This document shows positions 1-9,265 of a stretch of DNA of 64,000 nucleotides, in pieces; within the stretch, counting starts at the first letter, position 1, and each line of letters starts with the position of its first letter. Source of the DNA: Lepidostoma basale (lineage: Eukaryota; Arthropoda; Insecta; Trichoptera; Lepidostomatidae); contig JAHDVF020000155.1 in the NCBI GenBank assembly GCA_022606425.2, positions 1-64,000 of the forward strand. The letters run 5' to 3'. The notes beneath the pieces were generated by a model. It had not been told where the DNA came from. It did not search any database and saw only the letters and a program-made list of their open reading frames with translations. The translations under genes were made by a program, and so were the position numbers.

Positions 1-549
1 TATATTTCTTTGTTTAAGAAACCATTCGAGTTCTATGAATGTTAAATATAGGTATTCTTAAATAATGAATCTAGAAAATAAACATCAACATTCGGAACGT
101 GATTACGTAATACGTAATGAGAAGAGAGATGTAATAACTGGTGCAACTGAACCGCAGAAGACGGACCTGTCGATATCTGCAGCTGACATTATAATAAGGC
201 ATTAAAAAAGCTCTTATGTTTTTGGCCATTCCGAACTTATGCGAAGGGGATGCTAGACGAATTAATGGCGTGGAAAGCTCCCCGCATGAGGTTCAGCAAA
301 TGCCTACAAATAATCTACTTAGCGGAGTAATCCCAGTTTGCTGTACTTTGCCAAATGTAATATAGGATACGCCAACAATAACCGTACCTTTTATGAATTT
401 TGAACAGGGCCACAGTGATTAAAGAAATAAAGAGGAAACACATTTTTTATATTGAACACACTCTCGACATTCGATATCTTCAATTTGATATAATGCATCG
501 ACCTAGAGATAAAATAACAAATACGGCGTGAAGAAAATTGTAAAATGAA
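1..549. other. AT-rich stretch, no gene recognised
   Basis: No coding region, splice structure or known repeat was recognised here. The right edge runs into the inverted REP-A copy. Short open frames in this stretch have no recognisable protein features. Confidence 0.5.
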
Positions 550-890
550 ATTTAATTGTATCTCAATAGAGACGAAGATGCAAACTGGAAACTGAATATG
601 GAGGTGTTTACAGGACTTATGACCTGTCATTTGTTGGGTTAAGCGCACGCTTTATGTAATTACAACATTCCCCATTCCACGTATTTCTTTATGACCATGT
701 AAGACAAATTTTTGGAGGTTGTATATATGACAGGTCATAAGTCCTGTTAACACCTTGATAAACCATACTCAGTTTCCAGTTTGCATCTTTGTCTCTATTG
801 AGATACAATTAAATTTCATGAATTAATCACCCACCATGGGTGAAATCCAGTATTCGTGTACAAGTATAAGTATACATTAAAAAATAAAAA
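550..890. repeat. REP-A, inverted duplication of a dispersed repeat
   Basis: Positions 550-729 carry REP-A on the minus strand, and from about 730 the same sequence restarts on the plus strand (acaggtcataagtcctgt, then ctctattgagatacaatt). Other copies lie near 17185, 35705, 49895, 52665 and 55540. The family is roughly 260 bp, begins near a tagatggcgctagt motif and ends after attgagatacaatt. I see no coding capacity and no tRNA-type promoter boxes, so the class (MITE or SINE) is unknown. Confidence 0.75.
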
Positions 891-1053
891 TTAAATGTTT
901 GATTAAAAGGGAAAAACAGGACTTCTTAAAAAATTCAATAAATCTTCTTAAAAAGATGTTTTAATTCGTATTAATAATTTAAACCGGGTTCCTTCATAGA
1001 GAACAAAATTCCTACAATACTCTCCAACATTACAAAATATAAAACTGTTTTAA

Positions 1054-1376
1054 CCACCCTACCTTCAAGTAATTTTCTGAGAAACATGCAAAAAAAACAC
1101 GTTTTTATTAATTAAATTTAATTATATTTTAATTAAAAAATTTTTTAGTTACAAAATGTCGTTTAAATTAAGACTCGACCGCACACTTCGCCTGCCCCTT
1201 GTAAAGCTGTCATATTTGCGAAGACTTGTACTCAAGTGTTGTTGGCACACGCGCGTATTTCTAAGAGTTTGTACGTTTAAGGTACATTACTTTTTCTCAA
1301 GCGCGTACGTGATACGGGCTAGCGCAGAATGGTTCAGTCAAAGTGAACGTATCACGTACGTTTAAATAGAGGGTGG
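1054..1376. mobile_element. Short TTAA-flanked MITE, piggyBac-like
   Basis: CCACCCT at 1054-1060 is matched by its reverse complement AGGGTGG at 1370-1376. Both ends abut TTAA (1050-1053 and 1377-1380). TTAA duplication is the hallmark of piggyBac-type integration. The element is 323 bp and non-coding. It carries an internal 12-bp inverted repeat (1305-1316 and 1348-1359). No transposase was seen. The class rests on TSD and TIR only. Confidence 0.6.
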
Positions 1377-1380
1377 TTAA

Positions 1381-2153
1381 TTACTAGAAAAATATCCATC
1401 TCGGAAGGATCGTGTTCAGCTTTTTGATTGCACTTCCTATCCTCATCATTAGAATAATGTTTTCCATGTTTGCATTTAAAACATTCTAATGAAAATGTCG
1501 TTTCTATCTGTGAATTGTAATTTTCTTGCCATTAACCCAATTAGTATTTCTTTACAGTTGGGGTTGATTGTGATATTTCATAGTGCGATATTAAAAATGT
1601 TGACCTCGTACCCAATTTGTAATTTATTAGTTAAAACTGCGCTTATTGAATCAACTAAAATAACTAAAAATATTTTTTAACATTTCTTCTATGTTTAATT
1701 GTTTCGTTTGTTTGAACTAAACTCTGCATTATAGAAAACATGACACTCCTGCAATGAGTAGATAGCCAAAACGCTTTCAACGCAGCTATTTTGATGGACG
1801 AACCTTTTGTAGTATCCGGCCTTTTATAGGCTATAATAACCTTCTTATTTAATTCAGATGCATTAAAAGCCCTTCAGATCGAGTCTTAAGTCTCACATTT
1901 TCTAATTACCAATCAAATTTAATATTCAATATATGTAAATTTTTAATACAGTGTAAGGATAATCCATATACTATATAAAATCAACACGCAGATAAAGTTA
2001 ATAACTACAGAATGACGCAAAATGACCTTTGTGGTATCTTAAAAAAATAAGAAATAACGTCATGAAAATTATATTTCAAAATCGACATAACAAACTATTC
2101 TGTCATTCAATTCCAATATCTTAGAGAATATCCATCTTTATGTTCCGGATGGT
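1381..2153. other. AT-rich spacer, nothing recognised
   Basis: No conserved coding or repeat signal was recognised apart from low-complexity AT tracts. Confidence 0.4.
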
Positions 2154-2390
2154 TATCTTCGACAGCGTCAGCACAGACTGTTTTATCTCCCAATATGCAG
2201 AACCAACCTGCCTCTGGTGATGCTGATGGGGAGAGCAATCAAACTGATGAACATGATCGCTTCGGAGATCGACGTATTTCATATTAGTGAATGTACGTTC
2301 ACAAAGCAAATACTTTTGACATGAGAGAATATTTTGTTTTTCTAAAGTCGAACCATCTCTCATCCGTTCTTGGTATTGTATATTGTATCA
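2154..2390 (+). pseudogene. LINE-R tail fragment (jockey/R1/CR1-like RT C-terminus)
   Basis: Translation from 2154 gives a 56-residue tail beginning YLRQRQHRLFYLPICRTNLP, containing the MGRAIKLMN block, and stopping at TGA 2322-2324. The same peptide pattern (R-Q-R-x-H-R-L-F-x-L-P, then M-x-x-GRA) recurs at 51425-51991, 53225-53455, 57485-57710 and 61915-62240. It is the extreme C-terminal region of a non-LTR retrotransposon ORF2 plus its 3' UTR. The copy is 5'-truncated, with no catalytic domain. Confidence 0.75.
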
Positions 2391-2504
2391 GATTAAACCT
2401 GTTCTGTTGTTTTAAAAACTAAAAAAATTTCCATCTACGAAAATTTTTAATTGTTGGCAATACTGAAAAAAAAAATGTTAGCTGACAGTTTAGGGTTAGT
2501 AAAA

Positions 2505-2940
2505 ATGGAGCGTTACACAATACAACAACGTGTTTTCATTATAGAACAATATCTCAAAAATAATTAAAGTTTGGCGGCCGCAGTTCAAAAATTTTATACA
2601 AAATATGGTCGGAGTAGTGTTTTAACATCGTCAACTGTGAAGAGATAGATTGAAAAATTCAGAGAGACTGGATCAGTCGGAGACCCTTAACATACTGGTC
2701 GTCGAAAAAATGCCAAATACAAGCTTTTTTGAAAATGAGGCTGGTCAAACAGTGACTGCTACTGGTGTTGGATATCGCGACATGATAACACAGTTCTTTC
2801 TACCGAAAATGGATGATATCGATGTGGCCAATATGTGGTTTCAACAAGACGGTGCCACATGCCATACAGCCCGTGAAACAATTCAATTCATCAATCAACA
2901 ATTAAAATCTTGTTTTAATTTTGGGACACCCTTTATTTAA
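2505..2940 (+). pseudogene. Internally deleted Tc1/mariner-superfamily transposase
   Basis: From ATG 2505 the reading frame starts MERYTIQQRVFIIEQYLKNN and continues as a helix-turn-helix region (KFRETGS motif) with in-frame stops at TAA 2565-2567, TAG and TAA. It then jumps in frame to a catalytic-core segment from about 2708 that contains FFLPKMDDIDV and WFQQDGATCHTA. The Asp of QQDGA corresponds to the second acidic residue of the DDE/D triad in IS630-Tc1-mariner transposases. Most of the protein between the HTH and this Asp, and everything after INQQL, is missing. The sequence then runs into a mariner-like terminal motif gggacaccctttat (about 2924-2937). It is inactive. The family is well supported by the motif. 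Confidence 0.85.
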
Positions 2941-2945
2941 TAAGA

Positions 2946-3453
2946 AAACATGGATTTTTGAAGCATGCATGCGAATCATGGAACTGGCAAAAGAAGGATG
3001 AAAGTAGAATAAATGCAGTAGAAATGAGATCTTTTAGACGAATGTGTGGATACTCTGTGTATGATAGAGTGTCGAATGAAAATATAAGAAGTGAATGCGG
3101 TGCGAATGATGGTGTCATGAACAAAATAATGAAAGGATCATTAAGATGGTTTGGACATATGGAAAGAATGAATGAAGAAAGAATGCTAAAAAAATTATAT
3201 GTTAATGATGTAAATGGAACCAGAAATAGAGGAAGATCGAGGAAAACCTGTCGCGATCAAATAAATCAAATATTGAATGTCGGCCATGTGAGGAGTCAGA
3301 GAAATCGACGAGCGTACATGACACGATGTATGAATGTTGAGGAAGCGAGAGAAATATGTCAGGAAAGAAAAGTGTGGCAGTCCATTCTTTCCGCCTACCC
3401 CTTCGGAGAGACGGCGTGATGGTTAGTTAGTTAGTTAGTTAACAAGGATTTAT
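2946..3453 (+). pseudogene. LINE-T 3' fragment with (TTAG)n tail
   Basis: An open frame (2958-3419) encodes the C-terminal 150 residues of a LINE reverse transcriptase: SFRRMCGYSVYDR, NIRSECGAND, the RWFGHMERM motif, a GRSRKTCRDQINQIL block, and CMNVEEAREICQ. It ends at TGA in gagacggcgtga and is followed by ggttagttagttagttag. Flanks aacatggattttt (about 2947) and aacaaggattta (about 3441) are consistent with a decayed target-site duplication. The copy is 5'-truncated, without endonuclease or RT catalytic motifs. Confidence 0.85.
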
Positions 3454-3527
3454 ACAGTTCCAGCGGGAGCGAAACCAGTTGTTTCGATAAAACAAAAAAA
3501 CCTTAATTATTTAAAAAAAAATATTTT

Positions 3528-3928
3528 TATTATTATTATCAGCCGTCTGTCATCTACTGCTGAATGTAGGCCTCTCCCAAAGCACGCCACCGCCCCCTAT
3601 CCATTGCCGCTTCCATCCATCCATGTCCAGCAATCCTCTTCAGATCGTCGCTCCAGCAGGCAGGGGGACGTCCAACTCTGCGGAATCCTGTACGCGGCCC
3701 CCACTCCAGAACCCGTCTCCCCCATAGGCCGTCGGTTCTCCGACAGATATGGCCAGCCCATCGCCACTTCAGACCACCCATCCTCAGAGCCACCTCAGTC
3801 ACCTTGGTTTGTTGTCGAACCAATTCGTTTCTAAATCTGTCCCTCAAGGTTATTCCAAGCATGGCTCTTTCCATGGCGCGTTGGGCGACCTTGAATCTGT
3901 AGACTAGGCAGTAAGAATAAACTGACAA
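3528..3928 (-). pseudogene. LINE-B 3' fragment
   Basis: On the minus strand this encodes the RT C-terminus: QRAMERAMLGITLRDRFRNE, WRWAGHICRRTDG, VGRPPACWSDDL and a final RALGEAYIQQ, with an (ATT)n run at the 3' side (3528-3540). The family is common in lepidopteran genomes as endonuclease-reverse transcriptase remnants. Relatives are at 30083, 33800, 61345 and 63090. No catalytic domain remains. Confidence 0.85.
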
Positions 3929-4045
3929 ATTTTCTTTTCTGATTTACTTTTTTAACTTCCTCAACATTCATACATCGTGTCATGGATGCACGTTGATTTC
4001 TTCGACTGCTCACGTGGCCGACAATCAATATTTGATTTACCTCGG
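3928..4045 (-). pseudogene. LINE-T micro-fragment
   Basis: Minus-strand translation gives VGHVSSRRNQRASMTRCMNV followed by EE, the same block that precedes the tail in full LINE-T fragments. It abuts LINE-B directly, which suggests serial insertion. It lacks the (TTAG)n tail. Confidence 0.65.
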
Positions 4046-4052
4046 TCTTCGT

Positions 4053-4140
4053 CTATTTCTAGTTCTATTCAAGTACTTCGTAATTGGGCTTCGTAAATTT
4101 CTAGTTCTATTCAAATTCGTAAATTTCTAGTTCTATTCAA
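4053..4140. repeat. Short tandem repeat, about 25-42 bp spacing
   Basis: Three copies of tttctagttctattcaa are separated by variable spacers containing acttcgtaa or attcgtaaa. This looks like local slippage at the 5' end of the LINE-B fragment that follows. Confidence 0.6.
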
Positions 4141-4149
4141 GTACTTTGA

Positions 4150-4580
4150 AGATGGGCCGACGATATTGTTGTGGTCACCGGGAAAAAATGGATTTAAGCC
4201 AGTGGCGGTACTCCCATAGAAGCCCAGAAGCCAGGCTTGCGTAAGAAATTTTGAATCAAAACTCCCAAATCTAAGTAATCATGCCCCCGCATAAACTAAC
4301 AACCCACCAAATCAATCAACCAACAACCCACCATTGTTGGAAGGTGATTCCACCAATGTTCCCAATAGTCGTTAGAGGAATAGCCACAAGAGCTGAACCT
4401 CTGTAAGCCAGAAGAGGTTTTGATTCAAAATTTCTTACGCAAGCCGGGCTTCTGGGCTTCTATGGGAGTACCGCCACTTATTGAAGTGGCACAGAATAGA
4501 GAAAAATGGAGACAGATGGAAGAAGCTTACATCCAGCAGTGGAGGGAAGGCTAGGAAGAAGAAGAAGAAAAAGAAGACTT
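4150..4580 (+). pseudogene. LINE-B tail split by a MITE
   Basis: Plus-strand 4150-4194 reads RWADDIVVVTGKKWI. After a 286-bp insertion it resumes near 4482 as VAQNREKWRQMEEAYIQQW and ends in a GAAGAA-rich tail (about 4555-4580). Intact relatives have these two peptides adjacent. The split shows the MITE inserted into an already integrated LINE. Confidence 0.8.
4195..4480. mobile_element. MITE with about 60-bp terminal inverted repeats
   Basis: The left arm begins near agtggcggtactcccatag at 4201, and the right arm ends ctatgggagtaccgccact at 4478. The two match as inverted repeats for about 60 bp with few mismatches, and the outermost TAAG/CTTA also pair. The middle is non-coding. A deletion derivative lies at 30836-30919. 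The flanking duplication is only 2-3 bp (ATT or TT), judged from the interrupted LINE. Confidence 0.85.
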
Positions 4581-5150
4581 CGTAATTATTTCTGTCGGGA
4601 GTCATTCTTCGGTTTGGGGGTGAAAATCGAAAACGATCGCTGTAAGCGAATGATTTTGGGCGCAAAGCTTCCGCGCGATTCCTTCCCCGGCAGGCCCATA
4701 CCCGATCCACCCCTTTTAATCATCTTTTCTGCCATAAATCTCCCGGAGCGCCAAGGGAAGCAGCTCAGATTATCGTTCTTCTCAGTTTCGAAATTATTTA
4801 ACCGACTTAAGCCCCGCGGGTGAATTAATGCGGAATTTTGTGATTAATAAGATAATTCTTTAAAATTACGAATTCCCGCCGCCGCTAGACTTTCATTGCC
4901 CCGGATAAGTCGTCGCGCTTTTTATTGAAACAGAAATAACACTGTGGTCAGGGAGTGACGGGTTTAAAAACAATGTTTAATAAAACATAGAAGATGTTAG
5001 AAAGAAATCTAAGGCGAATTAATGCGACCTAAATAAAATGAGGAACGGGTCACTAAGATGGTTTGGACATGAATGAATGAATGAAAGTGGGAAGAAGAAG
5101 TAGTGTGAATTAAAAAAGAAGTTGAGGAAGGCCAACCATCAAATCACTAG
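4580..5150. other. Mostly single-copy-looking spacer
   Basis: The stretch is locally GC-richer (about 4600-4830) and no repeat was recognised in it. Near 5035-5090 a LINE-T micro-fragment (actaagatggtttggacatg) is visible. No supported gene. Confidence 0.4.
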
Positions 5151-5159
5151 CAATTATTC

Positions 5160-5690
5160 TTTAAAAAAAGACGTAGTCATTAAATAGTTTATTATTTTAG
5201 CCGACCAATCACTGCAATCTCTTGACCCAGATGTAGAGATAAAATGCAGAATTGAGGCAGCAAGAGCTACGTTTAATAAAATGAAATCACTCTTCTGCAA
5301 TGATAACGTAAACTTGAAACTCCGCCAGAGAATGATCAAATGTTATGTGTGGTCTGTTTTATTGTACGGCGTGAAACTTGGACTCTGAAAGTTAATTCAA
5401 TGAACAGACAGGAAGCATTTGAAATGTGGCTCCATCGCCGAATGCTCAGAGTTACCTGGACAGACATGGTTACCAATACCGAAGTCCTGAGGCAAGCTAG
5501 AGCTGACAGGGAATTGTTATCAATTATCAAGGTTCGAAAGATCTCATATCTGGGTCATATACTGCGTGGGGAAAAGTACCACCTTCTCCAACTGATATTG
5601 GAGGGAAAAATTGAGGGACGCCGAGGGCCCGGAAGGAGACAAATGTCTTGGCTGTCGCGAAAAATAAAACAATAATTGTGATACCATATA
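5160..5690 (+). pseudogene. LINE-C reverse-transcriptase fragment
   Basis: Frame-shifted plus-strand translation recovers KCRIEAARATFNKMKSLFCN, then LRQRMIKCYVWSVLLYG, and in another frame EAFEMWLHRRMLRVTWTDMV, ISYLGHILRG and RRGPGRRQMSWL. These blocks are typical of the non-LTR RT region just after the catalytic palm. At least one frameshift separates the two halves. Relatives are at 13985-14340 and 19045-19255 (both minus). Confidence 0.8.
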
Positions 5691-6184
5691 CTCGTACAGC
5701 GTCTTATAATTGAACAGTTAATAATGTTAATATCAAATAATTTACATAATTGTTTTTGTATTATGAATTTAAATGTGTTTTAATTACGAATCTCACTAAT
5801 CACTAAATTCCGAAATAAAATTCTGAATTCAGTAAAACGTTTTAGATTTAGATAATTAAAAAAGTCCTTTGTTGGATTTAAAAAGGAGTGATTTGATTAA
5901 GCAACTCCATGTCTGGCGGGGCCTGCGAGGGAATGTTTGTCCGATGTCCATTTGGTGGTCTCATCACTCGAACTTTTTGTTCCGCGCTCGTCTGACCGCA
6001 ACAAAGTGCTCCATTCAAGTAGGTCAAGCGATAGCGCTCTCCAGGGATGGCGACATGCTTACCTAAGAACATACCTTTATCCATATAAAGAAAATTATTA
6101 TGAAACTGGTTCCGATTTTAAAAATTTGGTTTGGTTCATGTGGTACTCACGTAAATTTGGAGATATTTCGTGTATAAGTGAATT
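5690..6184. other. Spacer, nothing recognised
   Basis: A GC-richer patch at 5905-6060 has overlapping open frames on both strands but no recognisable domain. The remainder is AT-rich. Confidence 0.4.
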
Positions 6185-6763
6185 GTTTTGTTCAATTTCA
6201 TTGTTGCCGCACTATATAATAGTTATTTGTGGCACAAAATACGTTTTCATTGTTTTGATGTTAAAATTATATAAGTTTTTTTCGTAAATTACAAGAATTT
6301 TGACAAGTGTACAAATAAATTTTTCATTCGTATAAATTCTTCAATAATATTTTAAAGTTTTTGCTGGTATTGGATTGTTTTAAGTGCCTAATTACAGTTA
6401 ATGAAAAAAAATAGTGGATAACTTGGAATGAAAATTAAATAAACACAAATGTCCGGATTGTTCAGCTGACGACAAGTGCCCGATATAAAAAAACATTATG
6501 TGTTAAATTATTTTTATTTGTTATTTTATTTTATATCATTGCATTTTATATAATTTGTTTTAGATTTATTATGTAGACGTTGAACGATCGAAGTGTGCGC
6601 GGGAGATGACTATTGGTGGCGATGAAGTTCGCAACCCATCATACCGTGTCTCTCGCGGGGGCGAAAATAGAAGGATAGAGTGCCACATTGATTAAAGTGT
6701 GGCAGTCCATTCTTTCTGCCTACCCTTTCGGGGAGACGGTGTGATGGTTAGTTAGTTAGTTAG
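6185..6763 (+). mobile_element. LTS, non-autonomous element with a LINE-T 3' end
   Basis: The body includes ttttagatttattatgtag, cgatcgaagtgtgcgcggga and a tggtggcgatga block. It ends with the LINE-T tail: gtgtggcagtccattctttc, cctaccctttcgggg, then ggttagttagttagttag. The 5' part (from about 6226, ttttgatgttaaaattatat) matches 59415-59600. Other copies are at 16452, 35165, 37055, 38045, 58275, 59040 and 59340. It has no ORF. It probably moves by LINE-T machinery, which is inferred from the shared tail. Confidence 0.8.
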
Positions 6764-6916
6764 TTATTCCCCTTCTTATCCTTGCCGAAGGCCGCTAGGG
6801 CCTGGTTGTGCAGAGTTAAACGCCTCTTACGTTGTGGACTCCCAGCTGCATTTCCATCTATTGGGAGTCTTCCAGGCATCCTTCTTCCCTCTGGTTTTCC
6901 ATGTCAGATAAGGTGT
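6764..6916 (-). pseudogene. LINE-D micro-fragment
   Basis: The minus strand carries the ggaagactcccaatagatgg-type segment (GRLPIDGNAAGSPQ-like), which matches the GRPPK...DSWES region of LINE-D. It directly abuts the (TTAG)n tail of the upstream LTS. Confidence 0.5.
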
Positions 6917-7507
6917 CTTAGGCTATGGCCACACCGAAGTCTTTAGGTTGGTGGCTCGCTTGCTGCCTGTCCGAAAATGACATAGGCTGATGTAACAGCG
7001 TTGTCAAATTATTTTATTTGAAAGTGTCACGCTATTGATTATTATTCTTCTTCGATGACCCTACAGCCCATATCGAGCCTTAGCCTCAAGAAAACGTTTT
7101 TGATTAAGCTTTTTATATTCACTTTAATTTAATAATTAATCAATAAAATAAAGTAAAAATTTTAAAACACACATTTAATTTCAAATAGATTATTTCTTTG
7201 TTTTACCATTTTTTATTTTTTTATTTGATTCTGCACAAGTCATAAGCAAATTTTACTCAATATAAAATAAATCTATATTCAATTTGAAAATAAATGTAAG
7301 TTCATAACATTTTGACCATTACATTTGTGATCACAAATCATGAGTGCCCTATCTAATTGATTAATTCATAAATTAAAGTGAATATAAAGGCCTAATCAAA
7401 AGGGTGACATTTTCAAAAAATTTAAAACGCTGTTAAATCAGTGTCATTTTCAAACAGACAGCAAGCAAGTCACTAACTGAAACACTTCGGTATATCCGGA
7501 GCCTAAG
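6917..7507. mobile_element. Foldback element with long imperfect inverted repeats
   Basis: CTTAGGCT at 6917-6924 is mirrored by AGCCTAAG at 7500-7507. Inside, the left arm (accgaagt, cttgctgcctgtc, gaaaatgaca, taacagcg, atattcactttaattta) reappears in reverse complement on the right in the same order, giving arms of roughly 170-200 bp. No ORF. Class unknown. Confidence 0.75.
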
Positions 7508-7844
7508 TTTTTTGGCATCTATTAATAAAACATGTATTGATTTGATGATGAATATTTCATACCTCCTGTTATTGTTTAAAATTAAAAAAAAAAATTATGA
7601 TATGGTGATTGAGATTAATTTTTAAAACGTTTTTCGAATTTTTATTTATTTATAAATGTTATTAAAATGATCAAATAATTAAACGTAAATTTTATAAGAT
7701 GTTTTATTTTTAAGTCTATATTTTAAATATTTTCTGAATGTTTTGTTATTATTGCGTACTCGTATAAAACTTAACCTCTGTGTCCCCATAATGAGTTATC
7801 TGCTGAATGGGAATACTAAAATACTATTAAAAGTTTTTAAAAAA

Positions 7845-8265
7845 ATATATGAATGTGTGGAATATTTGTGCGTAATAGAGTGTCGAATGATAATATAAGA
7901 AGTGAATGCGGTGCGAATGAAAATGTAATGAACAAAATAAATAAATTAAGATGGTTTGGACACATGACGACCTTCGTGGCGGAGTGGTAATGACTGCCAT
8001 CCCGAAGGTTTCGGGTTCGATTCCCGGCGAGGGCAGTGTGATTGTTGCAGTGTCTTTGGTCTGGTGTAGAATTCACGTAACCATAAAATGGCGATAGATT
8101 AGCTATCTATCGCATGTCAAGAGAATCGGCTCATGCTGTCATTATGTAAAGAGCGATTCAAAAAGATAATAATAATAATAATAACATGGAAATAATGAAA
8201 GATGAAAGAATCGTAAAAAACGATATGTTAACAAAGTTTGTTAAAAAAAACCGTCGACTTTATGC
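7845..8265 (+). pseudogene. LINE-T fragment interrupted by a SINE
   Basis: Plus-strand 7845-7970 matches LINE-T (ECGANENVMNKI, RWFGHM). The frame resumes at about 8186 as MEIMKDERIVK. Between them is a tRNA-derived SINE. The duplicated acatg at both borders fits a short target-site duplication. Confidence 0.75.
7967..8185 (+). mobile_element. tRNA-derived SINE with (TAA)n tail
   Basis: An A-box-like TGGCGGAGTGG starts at 7977 and a perfect B-box GGTTCGATTCC lies at 8014-8024, spaced as in RNA polymerase III tRNA promoters. A body (tgtctttggtctggtgtag, aattcacgt, ctatcgcatgtc) follows, then a (TAA)n-like tail ending at about 8184. The same body is found at 46855-46990 and 59908-60120. Confidence 0.85.
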
Positions 8266-8269
8266 AGGT

Positions 8270-8650
8270 ACAGGGCTGATGATAAATTTCCACGAAATTG
8301 AAGATAATAACGCATACATCACTTAATTATTCAAATTTGTAACATAATGTAAATCCTAAAAATTGACGGATAACATTTATTAAAATTCATGTGAATTTAG
8401 TAAAAAAATCGGGCCACCCCTGTTAGATTCGATAAACAACAACGCCAAGCGAAAACCTTTGTTACATTGTAACAATCGAGATTTATTTATGAAAAATAAC
8501 TTTATATCCCCTCAACGTGAAATGTTTTGTTTTACGAGAGGGACATCGATTCATTTAATAGAATTTATAGTCCGTCTTTTTACTCTAGAAATTATTTACA
8601 AAATTGTCATTCTGCTGTTCATAACAAGTTAAATGCAAACAAGCATACAA
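8270..8650. other. Spacer, nothing recognised
   Basis: No repeat family or coding signal was recognised. Confidence 0.4.
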
Positions 8651-8654
8651 ACAA

Positions 8655-9075
8655 AACATCACGTCGTTTCCCCTAAGGGGTAGGCAGACATAATAGTCGG
8701 CCACAATACTTAATCCTGACCCACGTCTTTAGATTCCTCCACGTGCATACGGCGAATCATACATGTACGTCGATTATTTCAACTTTTAACACGGTCGACT
8801 TTTAAAATTTGATTAATTTGCCCAATCTAAGTTTTTCTCCGTTTCCCACGACTCCGTATTCCATTCACATCGTTAATGTATAATTTTTTAAGAGATGTCG
8901 TGGAAGACCAAGTTTATCAAATACTGAATGAAGAAAAAAAATATCAAATACTAAAAGGCGGCCACATTAGAAGTCGGAAAAATCGACGAACGTGCATGTT
9001 ACGATGTATGAATGTGGAGGAGGCAAGAGAGGTATGTCGGGACAGAACGGTATGGCGATTCCTTTTACAATAATA
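8655..9075. pseudogene. Two LINE-T fragments head to head
   Basis: 8655-8875 matches the LINE-T 3' part on the minus strand (tcacgtcgtttcccc, then ggggtaggcagac). At about 8876 the same region starts again on the plus strand (VYQILNE, GGHIRSRKNRRTCMLRCMNV) and ends in the ORF stop near 9071. Neither copy keeps the (TTAG)n tail. The arrangement could be a twin-primed insertion or two events. Confidence 0.7.
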
Positions 9076-9117
9076 ATTGTTACTAAAAATAACAAAAATA
9101 CCTATAATCGTTACTAA

Positions 9118-9265
9118 AAAACACGGTTTTCTTCATTTTGAATTTATTTTTCTTGACATGTTTCAAAGTTTTCACACCTTTATCACTAGGGACGGTATAA
9201 ACGAGTTTTAATTCGTAAAAAATACCGTCATTGTGGAATTCCATTGTGTCAACTCCTTAAGAGTG
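9118..9265 (-). repeat. Decayed hammerhead-element copy
   Basis: The minus strand reads agtgataaaggtgtgaaaac, then tttgaaacatgtcaagaaaa. This matches the stem II and GAAACAUGUC portion of the hammerhead family, with the core box decayed to GUGAUAA. It is followed by the conserved module ggaattccattgtg at about 9236. Confidence 0.55.

Noticed and set aside
391..648. Open frames across REP-A as genes
   Set aside because: The frames lie in a dispersed repeat and are not conserved between copies.
3420..3441. (TTAG)n runs as telomeric sequence
   Set aside because: The insect telomere repeat is TTAGG (5-mer). Here the unit is a 4-mer, and it always follows the LINE-T or LTS 3' end.
6466..6480. 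CUGACGA in LTS copies (also 59090, 59670) as hammerhead core
   Set aside because: There is no GAAA or pairing stem I, so it is a chance match to the box.
7977..8035. Functional tRNA genes at 7977 and 59915
   Set aside because: No acceptor stem closes, and the sequence continues into the SINE body, so these are SINE heads.
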